A stretch of 64,000 nucleotides of DNA from Cymbomonas tetramitiformis. Its lineage: Eukaryota; Chlorophyta; Pyramimonadophyceae; Pyramimonadales; Pyramimonadaceae. Shown here in pieces: positions 41,105 through 50,389 of this stretch. Position 1 is the first letter of the stretch. Every line of letters starts with the position of its first letter. The translations under genes and the position numbers were made by a program. The stretch lies in the NCBI GenBank assembly GCA_001247695.2, contig LGRX02033413.1:1-64000 (forward strand), read 5' to 3'. The notes under the pieces are model-generated. The model worked only from the letters and a program-made list of their open reading frames with translations, was not told the DNA's origin and did not search any database.

Positions 41105-43181
41105 ATGAGTGTGAATTCTCACGTCACGCCTCCCTTGGGGGCCAACAACCGCATTAGACTAGACACGATTTTTTCACGCGACGTCGGCTCTCGTTATAGG
41201 CAGGGCTCTATATCGGTTTGATTTTTCAGTATCGATATAATCCGATATCCGAAAAACGGTATCGATAATCGGCACAATCGATAAATAATCGATTGTTTGG
41301 GCATTTACACACATTTTGTTATAACTTAATTATGGAACACCGAAACCTAAACAATCGATAGTTTGATATTGCAATCCGATAATCGGCGATAAATACGATA
41401 TATCGATAGTATCGGAAATATCGATATAGAGCCTTGGTTATAGGCCGACACCGGATTCTCCCGGTGTTGCCCTCACGGCTGCGGACCGGACTCGGGCTAC
41501 GGCCATCCAAAATTCCACTTGGGACGTGGACATCATCAAGAGGATCTCTCGCGACGCCTTCGGGGCTCCAAGGACGAGACCTTCCGAGGCGATGAGTCGA
41601 ACCGCAACACGCTCTGGACGTCCGTTGTGAAGTCCTTGCAGGGCGCGTTCGAGCAGAAAGACCCCACCAACGCCGCTCTTTTTGATCTGGCGGACGCGAC
41701 GAAGGAGGTCAACGCCATCTTCAACGCTATTCTCTTCTCAACTTTGACATCGTTGACCTCTCCGAATTCACCCGCGCGGCGTTGGGTTGATGCCTCGGGA
41801 CGGGCTTCGCCTCAATGCTGGGTGCACCACATGCCCCAAATGTGGCGCGGATCGGTGGGACGAGAAAATGATGGCGAAGCCGGAGAAGAAGCGCCTTGGG
41901 CGCACGACTTTCTACTATTGGGACATCAAGGACCTACTAAGGAGGATGTACGCGCACCCGGAGTTGGCGGCAGACATGCTCGCGCATGCAAAGCACGTTC
42001 CTACCGAAGACGAGATGCACTACATGTGGGGTGTGTAAATCGCCCGTCCCGTCGAAAGATTCCAGTGCATATGTACCCTTAGCGTACTCGAACCCCGCGT
42101 ACATAGCGGGTGCACTAGTTCATGCACCTCGTACGTGCGTACCCGGCGTGTACCCCCAGTCTGTACCCAATCAACCATGATATCACACGGCTTGCTTGGT
42201 TGCAGATTCGCCGGCGTGGAAGAGACGGCGGGAGAAATACCCCAACTTCTTTAAGGACTCCCGGAACGTCGTGCTCTTGGGCTGCGCGGATGGGGCAACC
42301 GTATGGAAGGACCTCCGCGGCGTTTTCCCCGTTACATTTCAATACCTCAACTTGCACCCCGCCATCCGGGGGAAGTTCGTGAATATGGAGTTGTGGGGGA
42401 TTTGCAACGGAACGAAACCAAAAAGCACGCAGCCGATATACGAGCTCTTCGTGGACCAACTTCTAGAGCTTTGGGAAGGTGTGCCATGTTACGATGTGCT
42501 CGAGAAGAAATCGTTCAACCTCCGATGCATGCTTTTCAAGATGCTTTTCGACATTAAGGGTTTGATGGATGGCGCATGCCGCATGGATGTGGGGGCGTAT
42601 TTCGCCTGCCTCAAATGCATGCATAAGGCCTGGTTCTCCGACGTCTTCAACGGCATGCGGTACACGTTCCGTACGGAATCGGATCCCGGTGAGTGCCACG
42701 GCCCATTCTTATAATTGAGTAGAGGCCGGTGCACCTGCACCCGCTGTGTACCTTTTGTAGGTGCGCGTGTACTCGCGAGTACGTTCTCATTCGTGCTTGT
42801 CAAGTGCGCCTGCACCCGGTGTGTACCGAACCTTTGTTACACTAAACTCACGCGATGTGCACAGAGCCGGTAAGTTATCCTTTACGCACGGACGAGGATA
42901 TTCGCTACCACGCCGCAAAAAGCACGCGAAGTTGTCGGACAGTGGTTTCTTTACGAAGACGCATATCCAAAGTTTCATGTCGGCGTGTGGGGTGAAGCTT
43001 CCGGCCGAATTCTCGCGATTGCCCTATTGGGACGAATCCATGGACTATCTTATCGACCTCATGCACCTCATCAAGAACCTAGGCGAGCATGTTTGCGACT
43101 CTCTGATGGGTGCCGATTTCGACGACAAAGTCCGCGAATGGGCGAAGCAAGAAGGCATCAAGGCTAACTGGTGGACCACAG
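41105..43181 (+). pseudogene. CACTA/EnSpm TNP2-like transposase, interrupted and frameshifted
   Basis: Pieces of one reading frame: 41105-41200 (MSVNSHVTPPLGANNRIRLD), then after the MITE 41437-42030, 42206-42688 and 42865-43181, with good GT-AG junctions (tgg g|gtgtgt joins at WDSPAWK; ccc g|gtgagt). Transposase_21/TNP2 landmarks: a CPKCGADRW pair, the YYWDIKDLLRRMYAHPELA block, DSPAWK...YPNFFKDSRNVVLLG, the LWGICNGTKP and CRMDVGAYFACLKC segments, and RLPYWDESMDYLIDLMHL, equivalent to the usual LDVMHIEKNV block. Frame breaks occur near 41565, 41755 and 42925. The 3' part of the gene is missing beyond 43181. It cannot be active in this state. Confidence 0.7.
41201..41436 (+). mobile_element. 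hAT-type MITE with 8-bp target duplication
   Basis: 236 bp with terminal inverted repeats CAGGGCTCTATATCG and its complement (CGATATAGAGCCTTG), flanked by the 8-bp duplication GTTATAGG (41193-41200 and 41437-41444). CAGGG termini and 8-bp duplications are the hallmark of the hAT superfamily. The interior is rich in CGAT words and non-coding. It interrupts the transposase reading frame exactly between two codons' worth of duplicated sequence. The copy at 3128-3333 is a relative in the opposite orientation. Confidence 0.88.
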
Positions 43182-43249
43182 GTATGCATGCATCTATGCG
43201 TACAGAGCTGCACAGGTACCTTCCTGGGGCTCATGTACCGGACGTGCAC

Positions 43250-43410
43250 CCGGTAGCGGGTCATTTTTGTCGCACCGATGGTCATTTTTGTCGCTGTCGC
43301 AAGAATATTCCTTTGTCACAGGCTGCGACAAAAATGACCAATAGGTCCTTTTTGTCGCAGGCTGCGACAAAAATGATAAAATGGTCATTATTGTCGCAGA
43401 AATTTATTTA
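43250..43410. repeat. Inverted-repeat cluster of TCATTTTTGTCGC
   Basis: The word (G)GTCATTTTTGTCGC occurs four or five times in alternating orientations within 150 bp; for example GCGACAAAAATGACC is followed by GTCCTTTTTGTCGC. The segment could form several competing hairpins. It follows the truncated transposase and may be a MITE or a subterminal repeat. Confidence 0.6.
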
Positions 43411-43867
43411 GAATTGTAAAATTTTAACAAAACAAACCAGTGGGCAAACACACAGCCGACGCAACGGTTATATTCGTTAATTAATAATAACAACCCTACG
43501 AAAAACATCCTCGGATGTACACACAGCATGAATAGAGCATGCACACAGCAAGCGAAATGCATGATGCCGATACAAATGTTCTAATATTACAATACTTACG
43601 TTGCTTTTACTAAGACTCGAGTTGCGACAATTACAAAACGAAAGCTAGTTGTAAATCTATTACGCCTTTGTAGGCCGCTCGTCTTCGATCTCGGCCGAAA
43701 GCTCCGCGTACTACACCGAATACGATTTCCTGCAGAAGTCGAAATCTGCGGAGTCAGTCACAGAATAAATAATAAATCATCAACGCCGGTGACTAAACCA
43801 TACTTGCAACTAACAGACAGACGTGAAGAATGAAAATAACAAACGGAAGACAGGATAAAACGACACG

Positions 43868-44280
43868 ATGACGCACGAGATCCTGCAAAAAACAGCACGC
43901 TAGTCAGCAGAAATGTTGGGAATCGAACCCAACCCGAAGGCCAAGATGCGCAACGGGCTCCAAGCATTCCCAAAACTAACGAAAGAACTGCTATGACGAT
44001 TATCGAATGAGCGTGCTGTCCTGCAACAGCAGCACTGCTGTCGCCGAAACGAAACGCATGCTATCCTGCAAAAAACAGCGCGCTAGTCAGCAGAGGTGTT
44101 GGGAATCGAACCCAACCAGGAGGGCAAAACGCCTAACGGGCTCCAAGCACTCCCAATGTTAAAACGAATAAGCATGCGAGTCGCCAACAACGCACGAGAT
44201 CCTGCAGAAAACAGCACGCTAACCTGCAAAAATGCCGAACCTCACGGGCAGATTGCCCAGAGCTCCAATCAATCCCGGCG
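43868..44280 (-). repeat. Three repeat units containing tRNA-like sequence
   Basis: Three diverged units start near 43868, 44058 and 44193, each with GATCCTGCAAAAAACAGC. On the minus strand the first two contain a Pol III B-box-like GGTTCGATTCCC with flanking bases (TTGGGAA...TTCCCAA) able to form an acceptor-like stem. D- and anticodon-arm equivalents are poor, so these are tRNA-like or SINE-like rather than working tRNA genes. Confidence 0.45.
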
Positions 44281-44857
44281 TAAAACCGAAAAATAAAATA
44301 GCAAACAGTACTGAAGGAAACAACAACGAATACTAGTCAGAAAACAACAAAACACAGAAGTATGCAGGGGTTGGTCGGTGTCGGCGCCTGAGAATAATGT
44401 GTTGACGGCCGCGGAAAGGATAGTTGTTCAAGATGTGACGCTACTATCTCAGGATCGAGTGAGTACAGTATCCCCGGGGGTGTCACAGTGACGTGGCAGA
44501 TCATCAATATTGTGACCAATTGGCATCCGAATTTTCTGGTGGCCGTGACGCGGACTGTGACGCAGTCGAAAAACAGTCGACTGGAGGGCTGCTGTGACAC
44601 TGGATCTTCTACATCCTAGATGCTTGCGACGGTCTTGTGACACTTCTTGTGACAGCCCCGCGATTTGATTTCCGATGCAGATTTCCGATCGATCGAGCGG
44701 ATTTCTGTGAATTTACTGATCGTGCGGTTTGTCGACGGTTCGATCGTTCGGTCGACAAACAGTCGACTGGAGGGCTGCCGTATCTAATGTACGTTGTCCA
44801 AGTACATGCCGGGTACATGCCGGGTACATGTCGGGTACAGGTGTCCTAAATTTGTAG

Positions 44858-44989
44858 GGCATGCACTCCGTCTCCTTCCACGTCCTCTCCAAGGCCTTCG
44901 TTCCGGAGTGTGTTCGATGCCCTCCGGGGTTTTGGCATGACTCCGCGAATTGCCCCACCGCGGACATCAAGTGCGACGCGAGTGCGTGA
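44858..44989 (+). pseudogene. Gag zinc-knuckle remnant
   Basis: A short frame reads GMHSVSFHVLSKAFVPECVR and then CPPGFWHDSANCP before a stop at 44989. The cysteine-histidine spacing (CX2CX5HX4C) is one residue longer than the classical CCHC knuckle of retroelement gag. It is the only gag-like piece left in this LTR element. The acidic ORF continues the coding character in another frame. Confidence 0.55.
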
Positions 44990-44998
44990 TTGAGCAAG

Positions 44999-45960
44999 CC
45001 GACGACGCCGACGGCCTCGTGTCCGCCTTCCAGACCGCGTTCGACACTGAGGACGACACCGCCTTTGCTCGACTCTGTGCACAACATGATCAGCCCTTGG
45101 TTCGGCAGGGCGAGGAGCCCTTCACGTTCTCCGAGGACATTGACGTGGGCCTCCGAGCACAGTACGCGGGATTGACGCCCGCCCAACCCTCACTCCTTGC
45201 TACCCGCGTGCACGCGGCACGCACCGCTCTCCGCGAGCTCAAACAGGTGGCTGGTGGTGCTGAGTCCGACACTCAGCACTTCCCGATGGTCCACTTCGGT
45301 TCGGCCACGCCTTCCGTGATCGACGATGCCGTCGTGGAGCATGAGCCGAAAGTGGCAATCGAGGCCGAAGAGGACGCGTTAATTTACCCGAAGCAGTTCG
45401 CTGACGGTGAGCCGCCCTTCGAGCAGTCCTTTATGGACAACATGTCTGTAAAATTGGGCTTCTTCGAGCCCGAGCCGCAGGTCTCACTTCAATCCTTCAA
45501 CCCCCTGCCTCCGTACATTTCTTCCACGCATGATTCGGCCGGCGTGGATGACACGGAGTCTGACGACGGGGACTTGCATGATGCCGTACCACCACCCGCT
45601 CCACGGGTTGGTGGTGTAAGGACACCTTCAATCGGCGCATTCCTCACGGCAGCAGCTATCCCCGCTTTGTTTCTGTGTGTGAGCATCGCCATGATCGACA
45701 CCGTCACCGCCACTGTACTTTGTGATGTGGAGATTGCTCCACCGTCGGTGGTGTACGGTGTCTGCTCTGATTATCAGGATGGCACAGTGGGCTACTTCAC
45801 TGACCCCGACCTTCTGGACACTGGACCGACTGACTTCTACAACAACTTCAATCTGGACTCTGACGGCTTCGGCATCTACAATCTGGACTTCCAATTTGAG
45901 AACTACGACAACTACAATCTTTGTGAACTCTGCTCTGTGGACCACTTTCAAGGTGGCTAG
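44999..45960 (+). CDS. Acidic ORF with a membrane segment, downstream of the gag knuckle
   Basis: Open frame of about 320 codons (read from VIEQADDADGLVSAFQTAF) ending at 45960. It is strongly acidic, with a proline-rich hinge (AVPPPAPRVGG) before a predicted membrane helix (IGAFLTAAAIPALFLCVSIA) and a tail rich in Asp, Tyr and Asn. It has no protease signature. Upstream it joins the zinc-knuckle frame by a shift, so it may originally have been part of gag-pol. An ORF with a similar layout (acidic, hydrophobic helix, proline-rich) starts at 63387. The family is unknown. Confidence 0.4.
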
Positions 45961-46176
45961 AGTTACTATCAGAAGCCTAGTAGCACAACTAGATCTGTAT
46001 CACGGGCACAGCAGCCTTCAGTGTGTAGTGCTAGCTAGAGATTTGGGACCGCCCTGGCCAAGAGCACAGGCCCCCACTAGAAATTTGTTTCCACCGCTTG
46101 AGATGGTGTGTTTTGTTTCACCTGACAAACTACCTGTTCCACCCTAACTCTTCCTCCGTAATAGTACAGGGTGGTG

Positions 46177-46371
46177 TGCTGGATGTGACACCCCGTGTGT
46201 GTCACAGTCCTCTGTCTGTACTAGTACTCCGTACAGTACGGCTGTCACAGGTTCAGGGTTTCGGGCTTAAGCCGAGCGACACTCAATCTAACTTCACTTC
46301 TTATGTTATCTTAAGTGTAAGCATTCTGTGTTTCAGCACCTCAATATATAGTCAGCACTATATATCCCACA
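46177..46371 (+). repeat. 3' LTR (195 bp)
   Basis: Begins TGCTGGATGTGACACC and ends TATATCCCACA; shares both ends with 40268-40716 but is about 254 bp shorter in the middle. Followed directly by the GTATT target duplication. Confidence 0.75.
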
Positions 46372-46738
46372 GTATTCTTGGAGGGGTGCTTCATTTCATT
46401 GAAGCATATTCTTTGCGTTCTCAAGTGTCATTTTTGCCCAGCAAGCGAGTCACCTTCGCATCCCCTAGACCCGGAAAGAGTGATTTGTGGCGTGCGGACA
46501 CACTTTAACTCCTATGCTAGTATTTACCCCGGAAACGGGGTAAGATTAATTGACATATTCCTTAAATCCTAGCCCCATAATACCCCTCTAGGGACCCCCA
46601 ATGACCTTGGTGGGTATGTCAAATTGACCGCATGAGAGCCATGAGCAACGATATATAGGGTCTTTTAGCGGACACCGTGGTACGTGAGAAAGTTCGAATT
46701 GTACGTCGATCGAAGAGGTAATAAAACCCATACTGAGC

Positions 46739-47720
46739 ATGGGAGTTAAATCACAATCTCTGTGCTTCCATGGCGGTTTTCCCCATCGTGTGAAATTGGG
46801 GTTGTCTATTGTACAGGCAAGGCCAGCGCAACGTGAGATCCCGGATAAAGTTGGCGACCACGCTCGAACCGTGGGCCTTGTACCTCCCGATGGCGTGGAA
46901 CCCCTCATTTATGTCGGGAGGCCGTCATCGGAGCAATGTGATGAATTGCACGAGTACGGCCGCGACTCGACGCGTACAATAACGTTCTACACGCTTCCCT
47001 CAGGAAGCAAATTGAACTTGCACGCAGATGGGAACGGGCAACATGAAGATGCCTTCCTTGCGACGTTGGGAACACCGGCCAAGGGCGGTAGTCCGGTTGC
47101 CATGCTCTTGATCGCAAGCCTGGAGGTATGGGTTGGATCGGACAATCCTTTACACACCGAGTTTGCCTTATTGCCATGCTTCCCAGGTACCCAACCCCCG
47201 ATGCGTGTGCCGGTTCCGACTCATCAAGTACATGTGAGGTCGAGGGTAGCATGAGCTAATGTGAGTCGGTCCCGTAGCTTGAAAGTACGATTCCGCAAAC
47301 GTTGTATTGATCAAGCACACGTGTGCATCGCTCCGTGCAAGCTCCGTCACCACTCTCTCGGCACGACTAGCCATCGGCGGTAATCCCTCGGACTCGAGCC
47401 TGGGCTACGTACACGGGAAGCCTCCTATCGACCTCTTGTCAACGGCTGAGGGGACTCCACATGTCGTGTTGGCATGTAAGCGCTTCAGACTGAGGGAGTT
47501 CGTCGTGCGGCCAGAAGGGGCAGCTTTCGAGAGCGCTATGCGTCCGGCGGGAAGCATCGACTATAAGGACCCCCTACAAGCGGTCTTCAACCGTATGTAT
47601 GTAATCGGGCCTGTAGCTGAAGAGGATGCCTATGCGCCCTTGGTGGAAAGCTTGCGGAGACGTGAAGATATATGGGAGCCCGCATCTTTACATTGTGCGC
47701 ATGAGCTTCCCTTGCCCTAA
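46739..47720 (+). CDS. Hypothetical protein, probably two exons
   Basis: Two adjoining coding-looking frames: 46739-47187 (MGVKSQSLCFHGGFPHRVKL onward) and about 47345-47720 (ending ASLHCAHELPLP and a stop). A CCCAG|GTACCC donor near 47187 fits an intron between them, but the acceptor is not clear. No domain is recognised. The composition matches the retroelement-rich surroundings (IDLLSTAEGTPHVVLACKRF, DYKDPLQAVFNRMYVIG). It lies between the copia-type element and the long-TIR element. It could be a decayed element gene or a host gene. Confidence 0.3.
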
Positions 47721-47805
47721 TTCTATTCCAATTTATGCATGCAAGTCACTGCGAGTCGGTTGGGCCTACCATGAGGTGTGGGGAACCCCTTGTCTCCGGG
47801 GAAAA

Positions 47806-49640
47806 GGTTTATTTTAGATTAATTTTTTGACATCTGTTGGATTAAGTGTTCAGCGGGGTTGGTTTAGATTAAAATTCATAGTGACACGTTCCAATTGCCG
47901 TATAATTCGCGCCTGCTTGTTCGACACAGATCCCAGTCGCTCCTGAGACAGGTCGTCATCGTCATTTCGCCGGATCCGAGGTGCCACCGCACCGCTCCGA
48001 GGTCAGGCGCACATGGTAAAACTGCGAACGGAAGGTCAAAGGCAAAGGGAAAGGCAAAGGGTTTAAGATTTAGCGGCAGTAGGAATAGTTTTCAGAAGCA
48101 TATGAAAATTATTCTAGTCCTTCTGAAAAATATTCCTACTTCTTCTATATCCTAAACCCTTTGCCTTGCCTTTTTACCTCTGCACGCGACCGGCAAGCAT
48201 CTTTGAAACTTCCGAGTTTCAAAGATGCGTTTTGTATTTTGGGTGCACCCTAATTTTACAAAACGGCCGAGCGCTTCCCGTTTGTGCGGGATATTCACAT
48301 TTATTTCATGGAATATTTCACATGGTTTAACACACATGCACACGCATGGGAAACCCTCGGCTGTTTGGCATCTTTGGGTTTGGGTTCGAACCCAAACCCA
48401 AACCCAAAACATCTGCCTTAGAAATAAATTGCGCGTTTCGCGTACAAGTAACTTGAAGCTTTGAGCTTCAAGTAACTTAATTATATGCATCTTGGCAGTA
48501 TTTGTGCCAAGTTTCGCGCTCTATGACGCACGGGAAGCCCTCGGCTGTTTGGCATCTTTGGGTTTGGGTTCGAACCCAAACCCAAACCCAAAACATTTGC
48601 CTTGGAAATAAATTACGTGTTTCGCGCACAAGTAACTTGAAGCCTTGAGCTTCAGGTAACTTAAAGATATGTATCTTGGCAGTATTTGTGCCAAGTTTCG
48701 CGCTCTAGGACGCACGGGAAGCCCTCGGCTGTTTGGCATCTTTGGGTTTGGGTACGTTCGAAGCCAAACCCAAAGGCAAAGGCATAGGACAGTTTCGTAG
48801 ATTCTGTCCCGATGCCTTTGCAACCTCGCATGCTAACTCATATTATAATGAATATTTAACATTAAAGCGTTGGATACCCCACGCCAACGGGAAGCGCTCG
48901 GCTGATTTGTTATTTGGGTATGCGCACCCAAATGACAAACACGCATATCTTTGAAACTCGTTAGTTTCAAAGATGCGTGGCCGATGCCTTCGTGCTTATG
49001 TGTATATTTCATATGAAATATGCCGTGGAATAAATGTCAATATCCCGCACAAACGGGAAGCGCTCGGCTGTTTTGTAATTTTAGGGTGCACCCAAAATAC
49101 CAAACGCATCTTTGAAACTTCCGAGTTTCAAAGATGCTTGCCGGTCGCGTGCAGCGGTAAAGGGCAAGGCAAAGGGTTTATGATATATAATAAGTAGTTT
49201 TTAGAAGCAATCGAATATTTTTCATATGCTTCTGAAAACTATTCCCCAGCATGCAAGCATGCAACCTGCTCTCGGCACCATGCGGCACCATGCAACTTGC
49301 CTTCCCCAGCATGCATGCTCATGCTGCCCTCCGCTCGGCAGCATGCAATGTGTTGATGTGATTTCGCCGGAAATTTCCGGCGAAGAGACGATGACGACCT
49401 GTCTCAGGTCTGATGACCTCTCGATCGCGCGGAACCAGTTCCCACTTCGTGTCCAATATCGTTTACCCATGAGTCGATGACTGACCTACAACGTGTCTAG
49501 TGTCATTCGTTATTAATGAGTAACCTGTGTCACAGGAATTTACTCTAATAGTCACTCGATCGTGTCACATGAACTTAATCTAAATCTACCCCAGACAAAA
49601 CTTAATCCAGTAGATGTCAAAAACTTAATCTAAAATAAAC
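47806..49640. mobile_element. Element with very long terminal inverted repeats and nested hairpins
   Basis: The two ends are inverted copies over several hundred bases. Left blocks at 47806-47895, 47957-47990 and 48160-48320 match, reversed, right blocks at 49560-49640, 49375-49410 and 49005-49180. The outer ends read GGTTTATTTTAGATTAA. Inside lie tandem units of about 185 bp (48345, 48530, and a partial at 48715), each with the palindromes GGGTTTGGGTTCGAACCC and AACTTGAAGC. Perfect hairpins with GCATCTTTGAAACT arms occur at about 48197-48229 and 49106-49137. There is no coding sequence. It resembles a foldback-type or long-TIR non-autonomous DNA transposon. No target duplication was identified with confidence. 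Confidence 0.7.
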
Positions 49641-49780
49641 CCCGAGCCGTGTGCGACACCATCATCAGTATACACACACATAATGCGCAGAGATAGTGTG
49701 TGCGACACCATCATCGGTATACACACACATGCTGTGCAGAGATAGAGCGTGCGATATCGTCATCGTCATACATACAAATG
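49640..49780 (+). repeat. Short tandem repeat, about 57-bp unit
   Basis: Two and a half copies of GTGTGCGACACCATCATC(A/G)G followed by TATACACACACAT and a GCAGAGATAG tail. It abuts the right end of the long-TIR element. Confidence 0.7.
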
Positions 49781-49966
49781 CTGTGATTGTGAATGAATGG
49801 CCATTGTTATCATACTTATCATTATTATTACAGATCACTATCACATGGCATACTGTGATTGTGTGCACGAGATATACATCTGATCAAGCTAGAGATACAC
49901 ATGTATAAATCCAGTATACATACATATATGCATAAATACTTTGCTACTACTGTGCTTTGTATACAT

Positions 49967-50228
49967 CAAGGTTGGGTTTGCGCGGAGTCGAAAATTGCAA
50001 AAACTTTTCAAAATTATTTTATTCGATAAACAGCTCGACCAAAGCAATCTAAACATGTTGCGCACTTCGGGAGCCGAATTGAGCAAGTTATGCAAAAGTT
50101 ATGGCTGATACCGCTCGGTCACCTCCCATACTTAACCATACTTAAGCACATACTTAAATCGCTCATATCTCGAGATCTAGATTTTGAAAAGTTTTTACAA
50201 TTTCCGACTCCGCGCAAACCCAACCTTG
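49967..50228. mobile_element. 262-bp MITE with terminal inverted repeats of about 47 bp
   Basis: The ends are CAAGGTTGGGTTTGCGCGG and its complement, and the inverted repeat continues with a few mismatches to TTTTCAAAAT. A candidate 4-bp target duplication ACAT flanks it (49963-49966, 50229-50232). The interior has no coding potential and carries CATACTTAA words. The superfamily is not assigned. Confidence 0.75.
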
Positions 50229-50389
50229 ACATACATCCATGCATTATTGCTTGACATGCACGCATACAGCCTGATCACGATAGCGGCTGTGCATACTGTC
50301 ATACATACTTATTTACTGTGACATGTTGCTAGAACTTGCAAGTCCAGTGCTATATTGAAAACCCAAGTAGTATAAGATGCCAGTCTTGA

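Larger units (their letters stand above)
43182..44850. other. Non-coding interior between transposase and gag remnant
   Basis: No gene is supported. The interval contains the TCATTTTTGTCGC cluster, a threefold repeat with tRNA-like segments (43868-44280), and short duplicated words around 44575-44770 (ACAGTCGACTGGAGGGCTG occurs at 44571 and again at 44760). Confidence 0.5.
40268..46371 (+). mobile_element. Ty1/copia-type LTR element, pol-less, with nested transposase
   Basis: It is bounded by a 5-bp target duplication GTATT (40263-40267 and 46372-46376). Both LTRs begin TG(T/C)TGGATGTGACACCCC and end ATATATCCCACA. Directly after the 5' LTR comes GGTTATGGTGCACCC, which resembles the half-tRNA-iMet primer site of copia-type elements. 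The interior has a CCHC zinc knuckle (about 44907-44957) and an acidic ORF with a membrane segment, but no protease, integrase or RT. In the middle sits a decayed CACTA-type transposase with a hAT-type MITE inside it. The element is therefore a non-autonomous or gutted copia with captured or nested DNA-transposon sequence. Confidence 0.7.

Noticed and set aside
43868..44280. Functional tRNA genes
   Set aside because: B-box-like words are present, but the D arm and anticodon arm are not convincing and the copies diverge in those regions.
44713..45186. Minus-strand open frame of 157 codons
   Set aside because: It overlaps the zinc-knuckle and acidic ORF on the plus strand, and has no features of its own.
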